Origin: Aquimarina sp. BL5
Lineage (GTDB): Bacteria > Bacteroidota > Bacteroidia > Flavobacteriales > Flavobacteriaceae
Length of the DNA stretch: 64,000 bases
Assembly (NCBI RefSeq): GCF_003443675.1
Contig: NZ_CP031963.1
Span: 1,511,501-1,575,500 of the forward strand
Direction of reading: 5' to 3'
Part shown: positions 16,498-26,903 of the stretch, one piece after another
Numbering within the stretch: position 1 is the first letter of the stretch
Layout: each line of letters begins with the position of its first letter
Program-made: the position numbers and the translations under genes
Notes under the pieces: model-generated
Database searches by the model: none
The model's input: only the letters and a program-made list of their open reading frames with translations
What the model was told of the DNA's origin: nothing

Positions 16498-18315
16498 ATG
16501 AAAACAAGATTACTTTTAATTGCTCTTTGTGCATTTTATTTTGGTTTTAGTCAAGTTCCATCGGGATATTATGACTCTGTAACAGGATCAGGATACTCCC
16601 TAAAAACGCAACTAAAAAACATTATTGATAGTGACAATGATGGTTTAACTCCTGAATTTCAATCTACAGATCCTGGTTATGCTGGATTGTATACAACATA
16701 TGTAACTTCGGATTCCGATTCATATTATGAAAATAATGGTAGTGTTTTGGACATGTATTCTGAAAAACCAGATGGCACAGATTCTTATGAATACACTCAT
16801 TTTACGGATCAGGACCCAGGATCTGGCGGAACATCTGAAGGAGAATTCTATAACCGCGAACATATAATTCCGCAATCTGTTTTTAATCAAGTTACTCCAC
16901 AACGTTCGGATGCTCATTTTGTAGTTCCTTCTGATAAATACGTAAATAGTCAACGAGGGAGTTTTCCTTTCGGAAGAGTTGAAAATGCAAATTTAACAAC
17001 CTCCAATGGTTCTAAAAGAGGTAATAATCTAGATGCAGGATATTCAGCAGGATATACAGCTACAGTTTTCGAACCTATTGATGAATTTAAAGGCGATATC
17101 GCCAGAATGCATTTCTACTTTGCAACTCGATATGAAGATAATGTAGCAGGATATTCATATAGTATGTTTAATGGAACTAGTGATCAGGTTTTTGATAATA
17201 CTTTTTTAAGTATTCTTGTAACCTGGCATTTACAGGATCCTGTATCTACAAGAGAAATGGATAGAAATGATGCCATTTTTGCAAGACAGAACAATAGGAA
17301 CCCTTTCATTGATCATCCAGAGTATGTACAAATGATATGGAACATAACAGTGGATACAGAAGCGCCAACGGTTCCAACAAATTTAATGGTATCTAATGAA
17401 ACTTCTAATAGCGTTGATCTTTCCTGGACGGTCTCTTCCGACAATACAGCTGTAACTGAATATGATGTATATGTAAATTCAGTTTTTAATAAATCTGTTG
17501 CTTCTAACAGTACAAGTGTTAACGGATTAAGTCCTGAAACTACTTACTCTTTTAGTGTATTGGCAAAAGATGCTGCTGGAAACGAATCTGCACAAAGCAA
17601 TTCAGTAAATGGCACAACCTTAGCTGGAGGAACTGGCGGCAGTGATTGTGCTTCAGAAACCTTTACCAACATAGGAGCTCCGTCCAGTCAATATCTTGAT
17701 CGTATGTGGACAGGTGATGATGGAGGAACCTGGACCGCAACAGACGCTAGAACAGATCAAACTCTTACCGATGCTGCAATTACTATTAGAAATGGAGAGC
17801 TTACAGCTCCTTCGATTTCAGGAGGTATTGGTTCTTTAACAATAACTACCATTAGAGCATTTGGTGGTGGTAGTGGAACATTTACGGTACAAGTTAACGG
17901 AACTGCTGTAGGAACAATTCCATATGGTGATACAGAGGAAACCACAACTATTAATGATATTAATGTTACAGGAAATGTTGTAATTTCTTTTACAGACAAA
18001 GCAACAACTAGTGATAGAGTAATCATTGATGATCTATCTTGGACTTGCTATGACCCTACCCTAGGAGTCGATGATCTTGACCTGGATAACCTAATAACAG
18101 TGTATCCAAATCCTTCAATAGATGGTTCTATCACTATTAATATTCCTAATGGTACTACTAGCGAATTAAACATTTATGATATTACAGGGAAGCAAATTGT
18201 TTCTAAAAAGAATATTAAAGAGGCTATTCAGCTATCAAGTCTCCCTCAAGGAATGCTACTAGTAGAGATTATTTCATCTCAGAGGAGTATTACTAAAAAG
18301 ATAATTATACGATAA
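16498..18315 (+). CDS. Secreted endonuclease I with FN3 domain and T9SS sorting domain
   Basis: 605 residues. Signal peptide ending YFGFSQ. Residues about 20-285 are an endonuclease I/EndA-type nuclease with the catalytic beta-beta-alpha-Me motif FYNREHIIPQSVF (the His is general base) and the supporting SDAHFVVPSDKYVNSQRG. A fibronectin type III domain follows (about 290-375), then a beta-sandwich domain (about 385-520). The C-terminus is a type A T9SS signal (VYPNPSIDGSITINIPN, ending TKKIIIR). The protein should be exported by the Por machinery and degrade extracellular DNA or RNA for nutrients or biofilm turnover. Confidence 0.92.
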   Translation: MKTRLLLIALCAFYFGFSQVPSGYYDSVTGSGYSLKTQLKNIIDSDNDGLTPEFQSTDPGYAGLYTTYVTSDSDSYYENNGSVLDMYSEKPDGTDSYEYTHFTDQDPGSGGTSEGEFYNREHIIPQSVFNQVTPQRSDAHFVVPSDKYVNSQRGSFPFGRVENANLTTSNGSKRGNNLDAGYSAGYTATVFEPIDEFKGDIARMHFYFATRYEDNVAGYSYSMFNGTSDQVFDNTFLSILVTWHLQDPVSTREMDRNDAIFARQNNRNPFIDHPEYVQMIWNITVDTEAPTVPTNLMVSNETSNSVDLSWTVSSDNTAVTEYDVYVNSVFNKSVASNSTSVNGLSPETTYSFSVLAKDAAGNESAQSNSVNGTTLAGGTGGSDCASETFTNIGAPSSQYLDRMWTGDDGGTWTATDARTDQTLTDAAITIRNGELTAPSISGGIGSLTITTIRAFGGGSGTFTVQVNGTAVGTIPYGDTEETTTINDINVTGNVVISFTDKATTSDRVIIDDLSWTCYDPTLGVDDLDLDNLITVYPNPSIDGSITINIPNGTTSELNIYDITGKQIVSKKNIKEAIQLSSLPQGMLLVEIISSQRSITKKIIIR

Positions 18316-18320
18316 AATGA

Positions 18321-18347
18321 AAAGCGGCTATTTAGCCGCTTTTTTTA
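18321..18347 (+). terminator. rho-independent terminator of the endonuclease gene
   Basis: A 9-bp perfect stem (AAAGCGGCT with AGCCGCTTT, 18321-18329 and 18334-18342), 4-nt loop and a run of T residues, six bases after the stop. Confidence 0.93.
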
Positions 18348-18428
18348 TTTATGTTCATTGTTTAAAATTTAGTGGATAACTCTAATATTACTATTAAGTT
18401 TTATACAATACTTTGTAAAGAAAAACAG

Positions 18429-18436
18429 TAAATTTG
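18429..18436 (+). promoter_or_regulatory. -7 promoter element (TAAATTTG) of purL
   Basis: A perfect TAnnTTTG 34 bases before the chosen ATG at 18470. It overlaps the TTG at 18434 that would otherwise be an alternative start, which argues for the later ATG. The -33 partner is not at the ideal distance. Confidence 0.45.
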
Positions 18437-18469
18437 CAGCTTATTAAAAACAACACAAAGTCTGGAAGC

Positions 18470-21400
18470 ATGATCCACTTCTTCGGAAACCAAAATGAGA
18501 ATGTATTTGCGGTACAAACCACTGATGAAATCTCAACAGAAAATATCAAAAAATTAGTATGGTTATTTGGCAACCAACCTAAAATATCTTCGGCGTCTAT
18601 TGACGCTTTTTTTGTTGGTCCTCGCGCCGCAATGATTACACCTTGGAGTACCAATGCTGTGGAGATTACCCAAAACATGGGAATCGAAGGAATCATTCGT
18701 ATTGAAGAATTTCAGTCTGTATCAGAAGATTTTACCGATTTTGACCCAATGCTTTCTCAAAAATATACTGGGCTAAATCAGAATATATATACTATTAATA
18801 TTGAGCCTGAATTAATTATAGAAATAGACAATATTGAGGCTTATAATAAAACTGAGGGGTTAGCACTAAGTCCAGAAGAAGTTGAGTATTTAGAAGGAGT
18901 AGCTAAAAAAATAGGAAGAAAATTAACAGACTCTGAAGTATTCGGGTTTTCTCAAGTCAACTCAGAACATTGTAGACATAAAATATTCAATGGAACCTTT
19001 ATTATTGATGGAGAAGAGCAACCGACTTCCCTTTTTAAATTAATAAAGAAAACCTCGGAAACACATCCTAACAATATCGTTTCCGCATATAAAGATAATG
19101 TGGCCTTTGTAAAAGGTCCAAAGGTTACTCAATTTGCACCAAAAAGTGCTGATAAACCGGATTTCTATCAAGAAACACCTTACGAAAGTGTGATTTCTCT
19201 GAAAGCAGAAACTCATAATTTCCCAACAACTGTAGAGCCATTTAATGGGGCTGCTACAGGTTCTGGTGGAGAAATCAGAGACCGACTCGCTGGAGGAAAA
19301 GGTTCTTTACCATTAGCAGGAACAGCTGTTTATATGACTTCTTATTCACGATTAGAAGAAAATAGACCTTGGGAACAATCTGTGGAAGAAAGAAAATGGC
19401 TATACCAAACACCTGTAGATATTCTAATCAAAGCATCTAACGGAGCTTCGGATTTTGGAAATAAATTTGGACAACCGCTAATTACTGGATCCATTCTGAC
19501 TTTTGAACATGAAGAAGATGCACGTAAACTAGGTTTTGACAAAGTAATTATGCAAGCTGGTGGAATTGGATATGGTAAAGCCGAACAAGCACTTAAAGAC
19601 AAACCTGAAACCGGAGATAAGATTGTCATTCTTGGTGGTGAAAACTATCGAATTGGTATGGGTGGTGCTGCGGTTTCATCAGCAGACACAGGAGAATTTA
19701 GTAGCGGTATCGAATTGAATGCTATTCAGCGTTCTAATCCAGAAATGCAAAAACGAGCTGCCAATGCCATTCGTGGTATGGTAGAAAGTGATGTAAATAC
19801 CATTGTTTCTATTCACGATCATGGAGCCGGAGGACATCTTAATTGTCTTTCTGAACTGGTAGAAGAAACTGGAGGGAAAATCGACTTAGATAAACTTCCT
19901 GTTGGAGACCCTACACTATCGGCCAAAGAAATTATTGGTAATGAGTCTCAAGAAAGAATGGGATTGGTTATCGGACAAAAAGATATTGATACTTTAGAAC
20001 GAATTGCGGAACGTGAGCGTTCGCCAATGTATCAGGTAGGAGATGTAACAGGAGATGACCATTTTACTTTCGAATCCAAAACCAAAGGTGACAAACCTAT
20101 GGATTTGGCTTTAGAGGATATGTTTGGCAGCTCTCCTAAAACGATTATGAATGATAAGACCATTGATCGTAACTATGAGGATATTTCGTACCAACAAGAA
20201 CATCTTCACACTTATCTCGAACAGGTATTGCAACTAGAAGCTGTTGCTTGTAAAGATTGGCTTACTAACAAGGTAGATCGATGCGTTGGTGGAAAAGTTG
20301 CTAAACAACAATGTACAGGACCTCTGCAATTACCTCTTAACAACTGTGGTGTGATGGCTTTAGATTACACCTCTAAAGAAGGTATTGCGACTTCAATTGG
20401 TCACTCTCCTATTTCAGGTCTTATTAATCCCGAAGCTGGAAGTAAAAATTCTATTGCCGAAGCTTTAACTAATATCGTCTGGGCACCACTAAAAGATGGA
20501 TTACAATCTATTTCTTTATCGGCAAATTGGATGTGGCCTTGCAAAAATGAAGGTGAAGACGCACGTTTATATAAAGCGGTAAAAGCAATCTCTGATTTTG
20601 CTATCGATTTAGGAATCAATGTACCTACTGGTAAAGATTCTCTTTCGATGAAGCAGAAATACCCAAATGAAGAAGTCATTTCTCCGGGAACCGTTATTAT
20701 ATCAGCTGCTGCTAATTGTAATGACATTACCAAAGTAATAGAACCGGTACTTCAAAAAGATAGCGGGAACATTTATTATATTAACTTATCTCAGGATAAT
20801 TACAAACTGGGAGGATCTTCTTTTTCTCAGGTAATCAATAAAATTGGTTCAGAAGCTCCAAGTATTAGAGATGCGCAAAATTTTAAAAACACCTTTAATC
20901 TAATTCAACAATTAATAAGAGATAACAAAATTGTAGCTGGACATGATGTTGCCTCTGGTGGTTTAATTACTACTTTATTAGAATTATGTTTTGCAGATGT
21001 TAACTTAGGTGCAACATTAGATCTTTCTCAACTAGGAGAACAAGATACGATCAAGTTACTTTTTGCAGAAAACGCAGGTATAGTTTTTCAAAGTACAAAT
21101 GATTCAGATATAGAGTCTATACTTTCGGAGCATAATATTCAGTTTTTCAATATTGGTAAAGTAACCAATAAAGCTTCATTAGAAATCATAAATACTGATG
21201 AATCATTTGATTTTAATATTACAGCTTTAAGAAAAATATGGTTTAGAACATCATACCTTTTAGATCAAAAGCAAACCGCTAATAATCTAGCAAATGATCG
21301 TTTTGATAATTTTGCAAAACAACCTTTACAATATACATTTCCTAAGCATTTTAATGGAAAACTTCCTGTAATTGATAATGATAATCCAAAGCCAAAAGCT

Positions 21401-22138
21401 GCTATCATTCGTGAAAAAGGAAGTAACTCTGAACGCGAAATGGCCAATGCTATGTACCTGGCTGGTTTTGATGTAAAAGATGTACATATGACCGATCTTA
21501 TCACAGGTCGAGAAACCTTAGAAGATATTCAATTTATAGGTGCTGTAGGTGGATTCTCGAATAGTGATGTACTTGGTTCTGCTAAAGGTTGGGCTGGAGC
21601 ATTTCTTTATAATGAAAAAGCGAATACAGCTTTAAATAACTTCTTTAAAAGAGAAGACACACTATCTGTCGGAATCTGTAATGGATGTCAATTATTTATG
21701 GAATTAGAAGTGATCAATCCTGAGCATAGTGAGCACGGAAAAATGCATCATAATGACTCTCACAAACACGAAAGTGGATTTACCTCTGTTAAGATTCAGA
21801 AAAATAATTCTGTCATGTTATCTTCATTAGAAGGAAGTACACTTGGTGTATGGATTTCTCATGGCGAAGGAAAATTTAACCTTCCACTATCCGAAGATCA
21901 ATATAATATTGTTGCGAAATATGGATACGAAGGATATCCAGCCAACCCTAATGGCTCAGACTACAATACTGCTATGATGTGTGATGCTACAGGTCGTCAT
22001 TTAGTAATGATGCCTCATATCGAGCGTTCAACATTCCAATGGAACTGGGCGAACTACCCAAAAGGAAGACAAGATGAAGTGTCGCCATGGATAGAAGCTT
22101 TTGTAAATGCTAGATTATGGATTGGGGATACAAAGTAA
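18470..22138 (+). CDS. purL: Phosphoribosylformylglycinamidine synthase, single-chain form
   Basis: 1222 residues from the ATG at 18470 (MIHFFGNQNENVFAVQT, the family N-terminus; an in-frame TTG at 18434 lies in the promoter). The enzyme converts FGAR, ATP and glutamine to FGAM in step four of purine synthesis. Seen: QVNSEHCRHKIFNG, KAETHNFPTTVEPFNGAATG and HDHGAGGHLNCLSELVEETG in the synthetase half, and a C-terminal class I glutaminase with nucleophile Cys near residue 1070 (VGICNGCQLF) and the His/Glu pair in MPHIERSTFQWNW. This is the large PurL type in which synthetase and glutaminase are one chain. The gene stands alone; no purine riboswitch was recognised in its short leader. Confidence 0.98.
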   Translation: MIHFFGNQNENVFAVQTTDEISTENIKKLVWLFGNQPKISSASIDAFFVGPRAAMITPWSTNAVEITQNMGIEGIIRIEEFQSVSEDFTDFDPMLSQKYTGLNQNIYTINIEPELIIEIDNIEAYNKTEGLALSPEEVEYLEGVAKKIGRKLTDSEVFGFSQVNSEHCRHKIFNGTFIIDGEEQPTSLFKLIKKTSETHPNNIVSAYKDNVAFVKGPKVTQFAPKSADKPDFYQETPYESVISLKAETHNFPTTVEPFNGAATGSGGEIRDRLAGGKGSLPLAGTAVYMTSYSRLEENRPWEQSVEERKWLYQTPVDILIKASNGASDFGNKFGQPLITGSILTFEHEEDARKLGFDKVIMQAGGIGYGKAEQALKDKPETGDKIVILGGENYRIGMGGAAVSSADTGEFSSGIELNAIQRSNPEMQKRAANAIRGMVESDVNTIVSIHDHGAGGHLNCLSELVEETGGKIDLDKLPVGDPTLSAKEIIGNESQERMGLVIGQKDIDTLERIAERERSPMYQVGDVTGDDHFTFESKTKGDKPMDLALEDMFGSSPKTIMNDKTIDRNYEDISYQQEHLHTYLEQVLQLEAVACKDWLTNKVDRCVGGKVAKQQCTGPLQLPLNNCGVMALDYTSKEGIATSIGHSPISGLINPEAGSKNSIAEALTNIVWAPLKDGLQSISLSANWMWPCKNEGEDARLYKAVKAISDFAIDLGINVPTGKDSLSMKQKYPNEEVISPGTVIISAAANCNDITKVIEPVLQKDSGNIYYINLSQDNYKLGGSSFSQVINKIGSEAPSIRDAQNFKNTFNLIQQLIRDNKIVAGHDVASGGLITTLLELCFADVNLGATLDLSQLGEQDTIKLLFAENAGIVFQSTNDSDIESILSEHNIQFFNIGKVTNKASLEIINTDESFDFNITALRKIWFRTSYLLDQKQTANNLANDRFDNFAKQPLQYTFPKHFNGKLPVIDNDNPKPKAAIIREKGSNSEREMANAMYLAGFDVKDVHMTDLITGRETLEDIQFIGAVGGFSNSDVLGSAKGWAGAFLYNEKANTALNNFFKREDTLSVGICNGCQLFMELEVINPEHSEHGKMHHNDSHKHESGFTSVKIQKNNSVMLSSLEGSTLGVWISHGEGKFNLPLSEDQYNIVAKYGYEGYPANPNGSDYNTAMMCDATGRHLVMMPHIERSTFQWNWANYPKGRQDEVSPWIEAFVNARLWIGDTK

Positions 22139-22206
22139 TTTTTACTTTTGGTTAAAACTTATTTAGGGTTTATTACTATCAAACTGTTATATATTAATAA
22201 CTGTAT

Positions 22207-22253
22207 TACTGATTCACGCTTCACAACCAAATGGTGATTTAATCAGTATTTTT
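22207..22253 (+). terminator. Probable terminator of purL
   Basis: Arms TACTGATT (22207-22214) and AATCAGTA (22241-22248) with inner TCAC/GTGA pairing, followed by a T-run. Less regular than the other hairpins and about 70 bases after the stop. Confidence 0.4.
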
Positions 22254-22295
22254 ACAGAAGTATCAACAACTTTTTTGAACCTAAATACGTAAACC

Positions 22296-24707
22296 TTGAA
22301 AAAAATATTCGTCACCCTGTTTTTATTGGTTTCGGCTTTTGCTATTTCTCAAACAAAACTAAAATATAGTAAAGCTAAAATCACGTACAATACTCCGGAG
22401 AATTTCCAATTACTTATGGACGCAGGAGTTCCCATGGATCACGGTCAACATAAACGTGGAATTTTTATTATTTCGGATTTCTCTTCAATAGAAATTGAAA
22501 CTGCACGAAATCTTGGTTTCCAAGTAGACATTATAATAGAAGATGCGGAAGCAGATTTTATTAAAAGAAATGAAATTGCCAAAACTCAAAAAGCCATACA
22601 AAATCTAAGCTGTCCTTCTGACAATGGAACTATAACAAACTACCCTACTCCATCTAATTTTTCGTTAGGATCTATGGGTGGATATCTTACTTATCAAGAA
22701 ATGTTAGATAATCTCGATGCCATGAGAGCGCAGTACCCAACATTAATTTCAGAAAGAGTAGACATCGGTACATTTGTTACGAATGGGACACCAGACAATT
22801 CTGTTTCGCCATCGATAGGAGGAAATACAATACAATGGGTGCGTATTTCTGATAACCCTGATGTAGATGAAAACGAATCAGAAATATTATACGATGCAAT
22901 TCATCACGCAAGAGAACCGGCTAGTTTATCTCAGCTTATTTACTATATGTGGTATTTATTAGAGAATTACAATTCTGATCCAGATATTAAACAAATTGTC
23001 GACAATACGGAATTATATTTTGTACCTGTTTTAAACCCTGATGGATATTTATACAATCAAGTTACTAATCCTAACGGTGGTGGATTTTGGAGAAAAAACA
23101 GATTTAATGCTACAGGAACTAATGGTGGTGTAGATAACAATCGAAACTACGATCATTATCCCGATGGAACTTCTGCGACTGCAACCTGGAGCGGTCCTGG
23201 TTCATCAAACAACGTAAATAGTGAAACATATCATGGTACTAGCGCTTTTTCTGAAATAGAAAATCAAGCAATGAAATGGTTTACGGAGCAACACAATTTT
23301 GTAATCGCTCTTAACAACCATACTTTTGGCGAATTATTATATTTCCCTTATTCTTATGCTGCAAATACCCCTACGCCAGATGAAGATATTTTTGTTACGA
23401 TTGGAGCGGAACTTACTTCCCAAAATGGTTATAACCCATTAAGAGATGCTCCGTTTGCGGGAGATAGCGATGACTTCATGTATGGAGGAACTACACAACC
23501 GCATAATAAAATATTTTCTTTTACTCCTGAAGTAGGCACCGCCTTCTGGCCAGCATCTAACCAAATAGATGGTATCTGTAAAGGAATGATGTACCTAAAC
23601 CTTACTGCTGCGAAAATGACGAATAACTACGCACAAATAGAAAGTATAGGAAACATCTTTATTGGAGAAAATACTACTTTCAATGCAAACTATACTCTAA
23701 AAAGATTAGGAGTTACAGGAAATGGAAATTTCACAGTAAGTATTGTACCCATCTCCAACAATATTACGAGTGTTGGTAGTCCTAAAAATTATACAAGCAC
23801 ACAAATTGGAACCAACGTATCGGATAATATTCAAGTGAATCTAAATAATTCAGTCCAAATTGGTGATGACATTTCTTATACAATTCTAGTTGATGGAGGA
23901 GCCATCACAGAATCTGTAAATATTACTAAAAAGTATGGAGAGCTACAGAGTATTGTTAACAATGACGCTAATAGTTTAGTTGATTATACACAGTCTGGCT
24001 GGTCTACCACCATGGCTACCTTTGTATCAGCTAATGCTTCAATAACCGAATCTCCTAATGGAAACTATAGCGCTAATCAAAATAAGACAATCGAACTTTC
24101 TCAAAATATAGATCTTAGTGATGCAGCATTTGCAAATGTTCAATTTTATGCAAAATGGGATATCGAGAACAATTGGGATTATGCACAATTCGAAGTATCC
24201 ATAGATAATGGAAGTTCCTGGATTCCACAATGTGGAAAATTCACAAACTCAGGTAGTACAAACGCAGGGCAACCAACAGGCGAACCTTTGTATGATGGAA
24301 CCCAAACAGATTGGGTACTAGAAGAAATCAACCTTAGTGATTATCTTGGAGAAACTATTAAAGTTCGCTTTCAATTTGTTTCTGATGGTAATACCGAAGA
24401 AGATGGTTTCTTTTTTGATGATCTGATTGTGAATTCTATAAATCAAGATGTATTAGATGTTCCAGATACTATCTTCTCTGAGTTTAAAATATTCCCTAAT
24501 CCTGTTAAAGATTTTCTAAAAATATCTCCTTCATCTTCTACTAATTTCAGTCTACACCTAAGAAATTTGATAGGACAAGAGGTGTCTACCAAAACTAAAG
24601 TTTCTGGAGATCAAGAACTTGATGTCTCAAAATTAAATTCTGGATTGTATTTTCTAACAATAGAAATAAATGGTAACATCAAAACTTTTAAAATTTTAAA
24701 ACGATAA
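22296..24707 (+). CDS. Secreted M14 zinc carboxypeptidase with T9SS sorting domain
   Basis: 803 residues with a TTG start (22296) directly before a good signal peptide (KKIFVTLFLLVSAFAISQT). The peptidase domain (about residues 120-455) shows the zinc ligands in HHAREPASLSQ (HxxE) and the later NNHTFGELLYFPYS. It also has the substrate-binding VPVLNPDGYLYN and NNRNYDHYPDG, and the catalytic Glu in FTPEVGTAFWP. A linker and a jelly-roll domain follow (about 560-715), then a type A T9SS signal (IFPNPVKDFLKISP, ending TFKILKR). It probably trims extracellular proteins at the cell surface. It forms its own unit, closed by the hairpin at 24734. Confidence 0.93.
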   Translation: MKKIFVTLFLLVSAFAISQTKLKYSKAKITYNTPENFQLLMDAGVPMDHGQHKRGIFIISDFSSIEIETARNLGFQVDIIIEDAEADFIKRNEIAKTQKAIQNLSCPSDNGTITNYPTPSNFSLGSMGGYLTYQEMLDNLDAMRAQYPTLISERVDIGTFVTNGTPDNSVSPSIGGNTIQWVRISDNPDVDENESEILYDAIHHAREPASLSQLIYYMWYLLENYNSDPDIKQIVDNTELYFVPVLNPDGYLYNQVTNPNGGGFWRKNRFNATGTNGGVDNNRNYDHYPDGTSATATWSGPGSSNNVNSETYHGTSAFSEIENQAMKWFTEQHNFVIALNNHTFGELLYFPYSYAANTPTPDEDIFVTIGAELTSQNGYNPLRDAPFAGDSDDFMYGGTTQPHNKIFSFTPEVGTAFWPASNQIDGICKGMMYLNLTAAKMTNNYAQIESIGNIFIGENTTFNANYTLKRLGVTGNGNFTVSIVPISNNITSVGSPKNYTSTQIGTNVSDNIQVNLNNSVQIGDDISYTILVDGGAITESVNITKKYGELQSIVNNDANSLVDYTQSGWSTTMATFVSANASITESPNGNYSANQNKTIELSQNIDLSDAAFANVQFYAKWDIENNWDYAQFEVSIDNGSSWIPQCGKFTNSGSTNAGQPTGEPLYDGTQTDWVLEEINLSDYLGETIKVRFQFVSDGNTEEDGFFFDDLIVNSINQDVLDVPDTIFSEFKIFPNPVKDFLKISPSSSTNFSLHLRNLIGQEVSTKTKVSGDQELDVSKLNSGLYFLTIEINGNIKTFKILKR

Positions 24708-24733
24708 TTCTTCAATTAAAACCCATAAAACTT

Positions 24734-24764
24734 AAGGAGTTATCAAAAGATAGCTCCTTTTTTT
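24734..24764 (+). terminator. rho-independent terminator of the M14 peptidase gene
   Basis: An 11-bp stem with one wobble (AAGGAGTTATC, loop AAAA, GATAGCTCCTT) followed by seven T residues. Confidence 0.9.
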
Positions 24765-24808
24765 ATATATTAGGGTTGTGTATTGTGATATTTTTTATAA
24801 TTTGCGAA

Positions 24809-24824
24809 ACTATGCACGCATAGT
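24809..24824. promoter_or_regulatory. Palindromic operator upstream of the acyl-CoA ligase gene
   Basis: ACTATGCACGCATAGT, a perfect 7+7 palindrome around a 2-bp centre. The same site with the centre read from the other strand (ACTATGCGTGCATAAT) lies in front of the marR gene at 26904. Sharing by only these two promoters in the window suggests the binding site of the MarR-family regulator encoded at 26958. Confidence 0.65.
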
Positions 24825-24831
24825 AGTTTTT

Positions 24832-24866
24832 AAAATTCTCTAGCGCATAAGAATTCGGAGAATTTT
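24832..24866 (+). promoter_or_regulatory. Inverted repeat in the acyl-CoA ligase leader
   Basis: AAAATTCTC (24832-24840) and GAGAATTTT (24858-24866) are perfect complements with a 17-nt loop. It may form a leader hairpin or a second protein-binding site. No function can be assigned. Confidence 0.3.
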
Positions 24867-24991
24867 GATTATATTAAACAAATTTGTTGTACAACTTTAT
24901 TATAATTGTTAAGCGTTACGTTTTTTTAAAACATAATTCTTAAATTTAAAAGGTCTTTACAAACAGAGAAAAAACATATCTGAAACAACGT

Positions 24992-26764
24992 ATGAATACA
25001 ATTACTAGATTATTTGATTTCCCACATTATCAGCTAGAGAAATACAATTTAGACAAAGCTTTAATAACAAAATATGATGGAAAGTGGGTTGCTACTTCTA
25101 CTAAGGAATACGTAGAAAAAGCAAATCAAATCAGCCGAGGTTTATTACGATTAGGTGTTAAACCTAATGATAAAGTTGCTATAATTTCTTCTAATAATAG
25201 GACCGAATGGAATATTGTTGACATAGGCGTGTTACAAATTGCCGCACAGGATGTACCTATTTATCCTACTATTTCTCAGGAAGATTACGAATATGTTTTA
25301 AACCATTCCGAATCTGTTTATTGTTTTGTATCTGATGATGAAGTTTTGCAAAAAGTAAACAACATAAAAGGTAATGTACCTTCCCTTAAAGGAGTATATT
25401 CTTTTAATGACATAGAAGGCTGCGATAGCTGGAATAAGGTGTTAGAGCTCGGAAGCGATGATAGCAATCAAGAAGAAGTAGAGAAGCTTATGGCTTCTGT
25501 AAAGGAAGACGATCTAGCTACCTTAATATATACTTCAGGAACTACAGGTAGACCAAAAGGAGTTATGTTAAGTCATAAAAATATAGTAACTAATGCCTTA
25601 CATAGTTCGACCAGATTTGCAGAATTCGATGGAGAAGTAAAGGCATTGAGTTTTTTACCTGTTTGTCATATTTATGAAAGGATGTTAATGTATTTATACC
25701 AATATAGAGGTATAGGTATTTATTTTGCTGAATCTCTGGAAACAATAAGTGATAACTTAAAAGAGATACAACCTGATATGATGACAGCTGTTCCTAGATT
25801 GCTGGAAAAAGTATATGATAAAATCATTGCTAAGGGAGCAGATCTAACAGGTGTAAAAAAGAAATTATTTTTCTGGGCGGTAGAACTAGGCTTAAAATAT
25901 GAACCTTATGGTGCTAATGGCTGGTGGTATGAGAAGAAATTAGGCATTGCTAAAAAACTAATTTTCAGTAAGTGGCAGGAAGCATTAGGAGGAAATCTAA
26001 AAGTAATTGCATCAGGAAGTGCCGCTTTACAATCCAGACTAGCTCGTGTTTTTAACGCTGCAGGAATAAATGTAATGGAAGGTTATGGATTAACAGAAAC
26101 ATCGCCTGTGATTTCTGTAAATGATATTAGAGACAGAGGTTTTAAAATTGGTACTGTAGGTAAAATGTTACCTGAAACAGAAGTTAAAATTGCTGAAGAT
26201 GGTGAAATTCTTATAAAAGGACCACAGGTAATGATAGGTTACTATAAGGATGAAGAAAAAAGTAAAGAAGTTCTAAAAGATGGATATTTCCACACTGGAG
26301 ATATTGGAGAAATAGATAGTGAAGGTTTCTTAAGAATTACGGATCGTAAAAAAGAAATGTTCAAAACTTCAGGAGGTAAGTATGTTGCTCCTCAGGTAAT
26401 AGAAAATGCGATGAAACAATCACGTTTTATCGAACAAATAATGGTTATAGGTGACGGAGAAAAAATGCCTGCTGCTTTTATTCAACTAAATTTTGAATTT
26501 GTAAAAGATTGGGCAAATCGAAAAGGCATTTCTATCGGTAATTCAAATGAAGAAATCGTAAGTAACCAAACCGTAATCGACCGCGTACAGGAAGAAGTTG
26601 ATGAGCATAATGAAAAATTCGGAAAATGGGAACGTATCAAAAGATTCGAACTTACATCAGACGAGTGGAGCATTGAAGCAGAACACCTCACTCCTACTAT
26701 GAAACTAAAAAGACGAGTGATCAAGGCAAAATATCAAGATCTATATAGTAAAATTTATGGCTAA
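24992..26764 (+). CDS. Long-chain fatty acid--CoA ligase (AMP-forming)
   Basis: 590 residues of the ANL adenylate-forming superfamily. Seen: P-loop LIYTSGTTGRPKGVMLSH (near residue 180), GYGLTETSPVISVN, and the hinge/adenylate motifs GYFHTGDIGEIDSEGFLRIT and DRKKEMFKTSGGKYVAP. Length and motifs match the bacterial/plant long-chain FAA1-like group, which activates fatty acids to acyl-CoA before beta-oxidation. It has its own promoter region carrying the shared palindromic operator, and is separated from the marR-fad operon by a terminator. Membrane association is likely, but no span is evident. Confidence 0.93.
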   Translation: MNTITRLFDFPHYQLEKYNLDKALITKYDGKWVATSTKEYVEKANQISRGLLRLGVKPNDKVAIISSNNRTEWNIVDIGVLQIAAQDVPIYPTISQEDYEYVLNHSESVYCFVSDDEVLQKVNNIKGNVPSLKGVYSFNDIEGCDSWNKVLELGSDDSNQEEVEKLMASVKEDDLATLIYTSGTTGRPKGVMLSHKNIVTNALHSSTRFAEFDGEVKALSFLPVCHIYERMLMYLYQYRGIGIYFAESLETISDNLKEIQPDMMTAVPRLLEKVYDKIIAKGADLTGVKKKLFFWAVELGLKYEPYGANGWWYEKKLGIAKKLIFSKWQEALGGNLKVIASGSAALQSRLARVFNAAGINVMEGYGLTETSPVISVNDIRDRGFKIGTVGKMLPETEVKIAEDGEILIKGPQVMIGYYKDEEKSKEVLKDGYFHTGDIGEIDSEGFLRITDRKKEMFKTSGGKYVAPQVIENAMKQSRFIEQIMVIGDGEKMPAAFIQLNFEFVKDWANRKGISIGNSNEEIVSNQTVIDRVQEEVDEHNEKFGKWERIKRFELTSDEWSIEAEHLTPTMKLKRRVIKAKYQDLYSKIYG

Positions 26765-26816
26765 TTCAATTCACTGATTACAAATGTATAGTGTAAAACT
26801 TTAACTTTAAATCAGT

Positions 26817-26847
26817 AAACTCCTCATTTTATGAGGAGTTTTTTTAT
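26817..26847 (+). terminator. rho-independent terminator of the acyl-CoA ligase gene
   Basis: A perfect 11-bp stem AAACTCCTCAT/ATGAGGAGTTT (26817-26827, 26831-26841), loop TTT, then a T-run. Confidence 0.93.
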
Positions 26848-26903
26848 TAATTCAACAGAAAAATGTAAATTACTTTCTCTTTTCACAATTTTTTATATAA
26901 TTT

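Noticed and set aside
18434..18436. TTG start for purL
   Set aside because: It lies inside a TAnnTTTG promoter element, and the family N-terminus begins at the ATG at 18470.
24886..24895. GTTGTACAAC palindrome in the acyl-CoA ligase leader as a second operator
   Set aside because: Only 10 bp, no second copy in the window, and not present before marR; it can easily arise by chance in AT-rich DNA.
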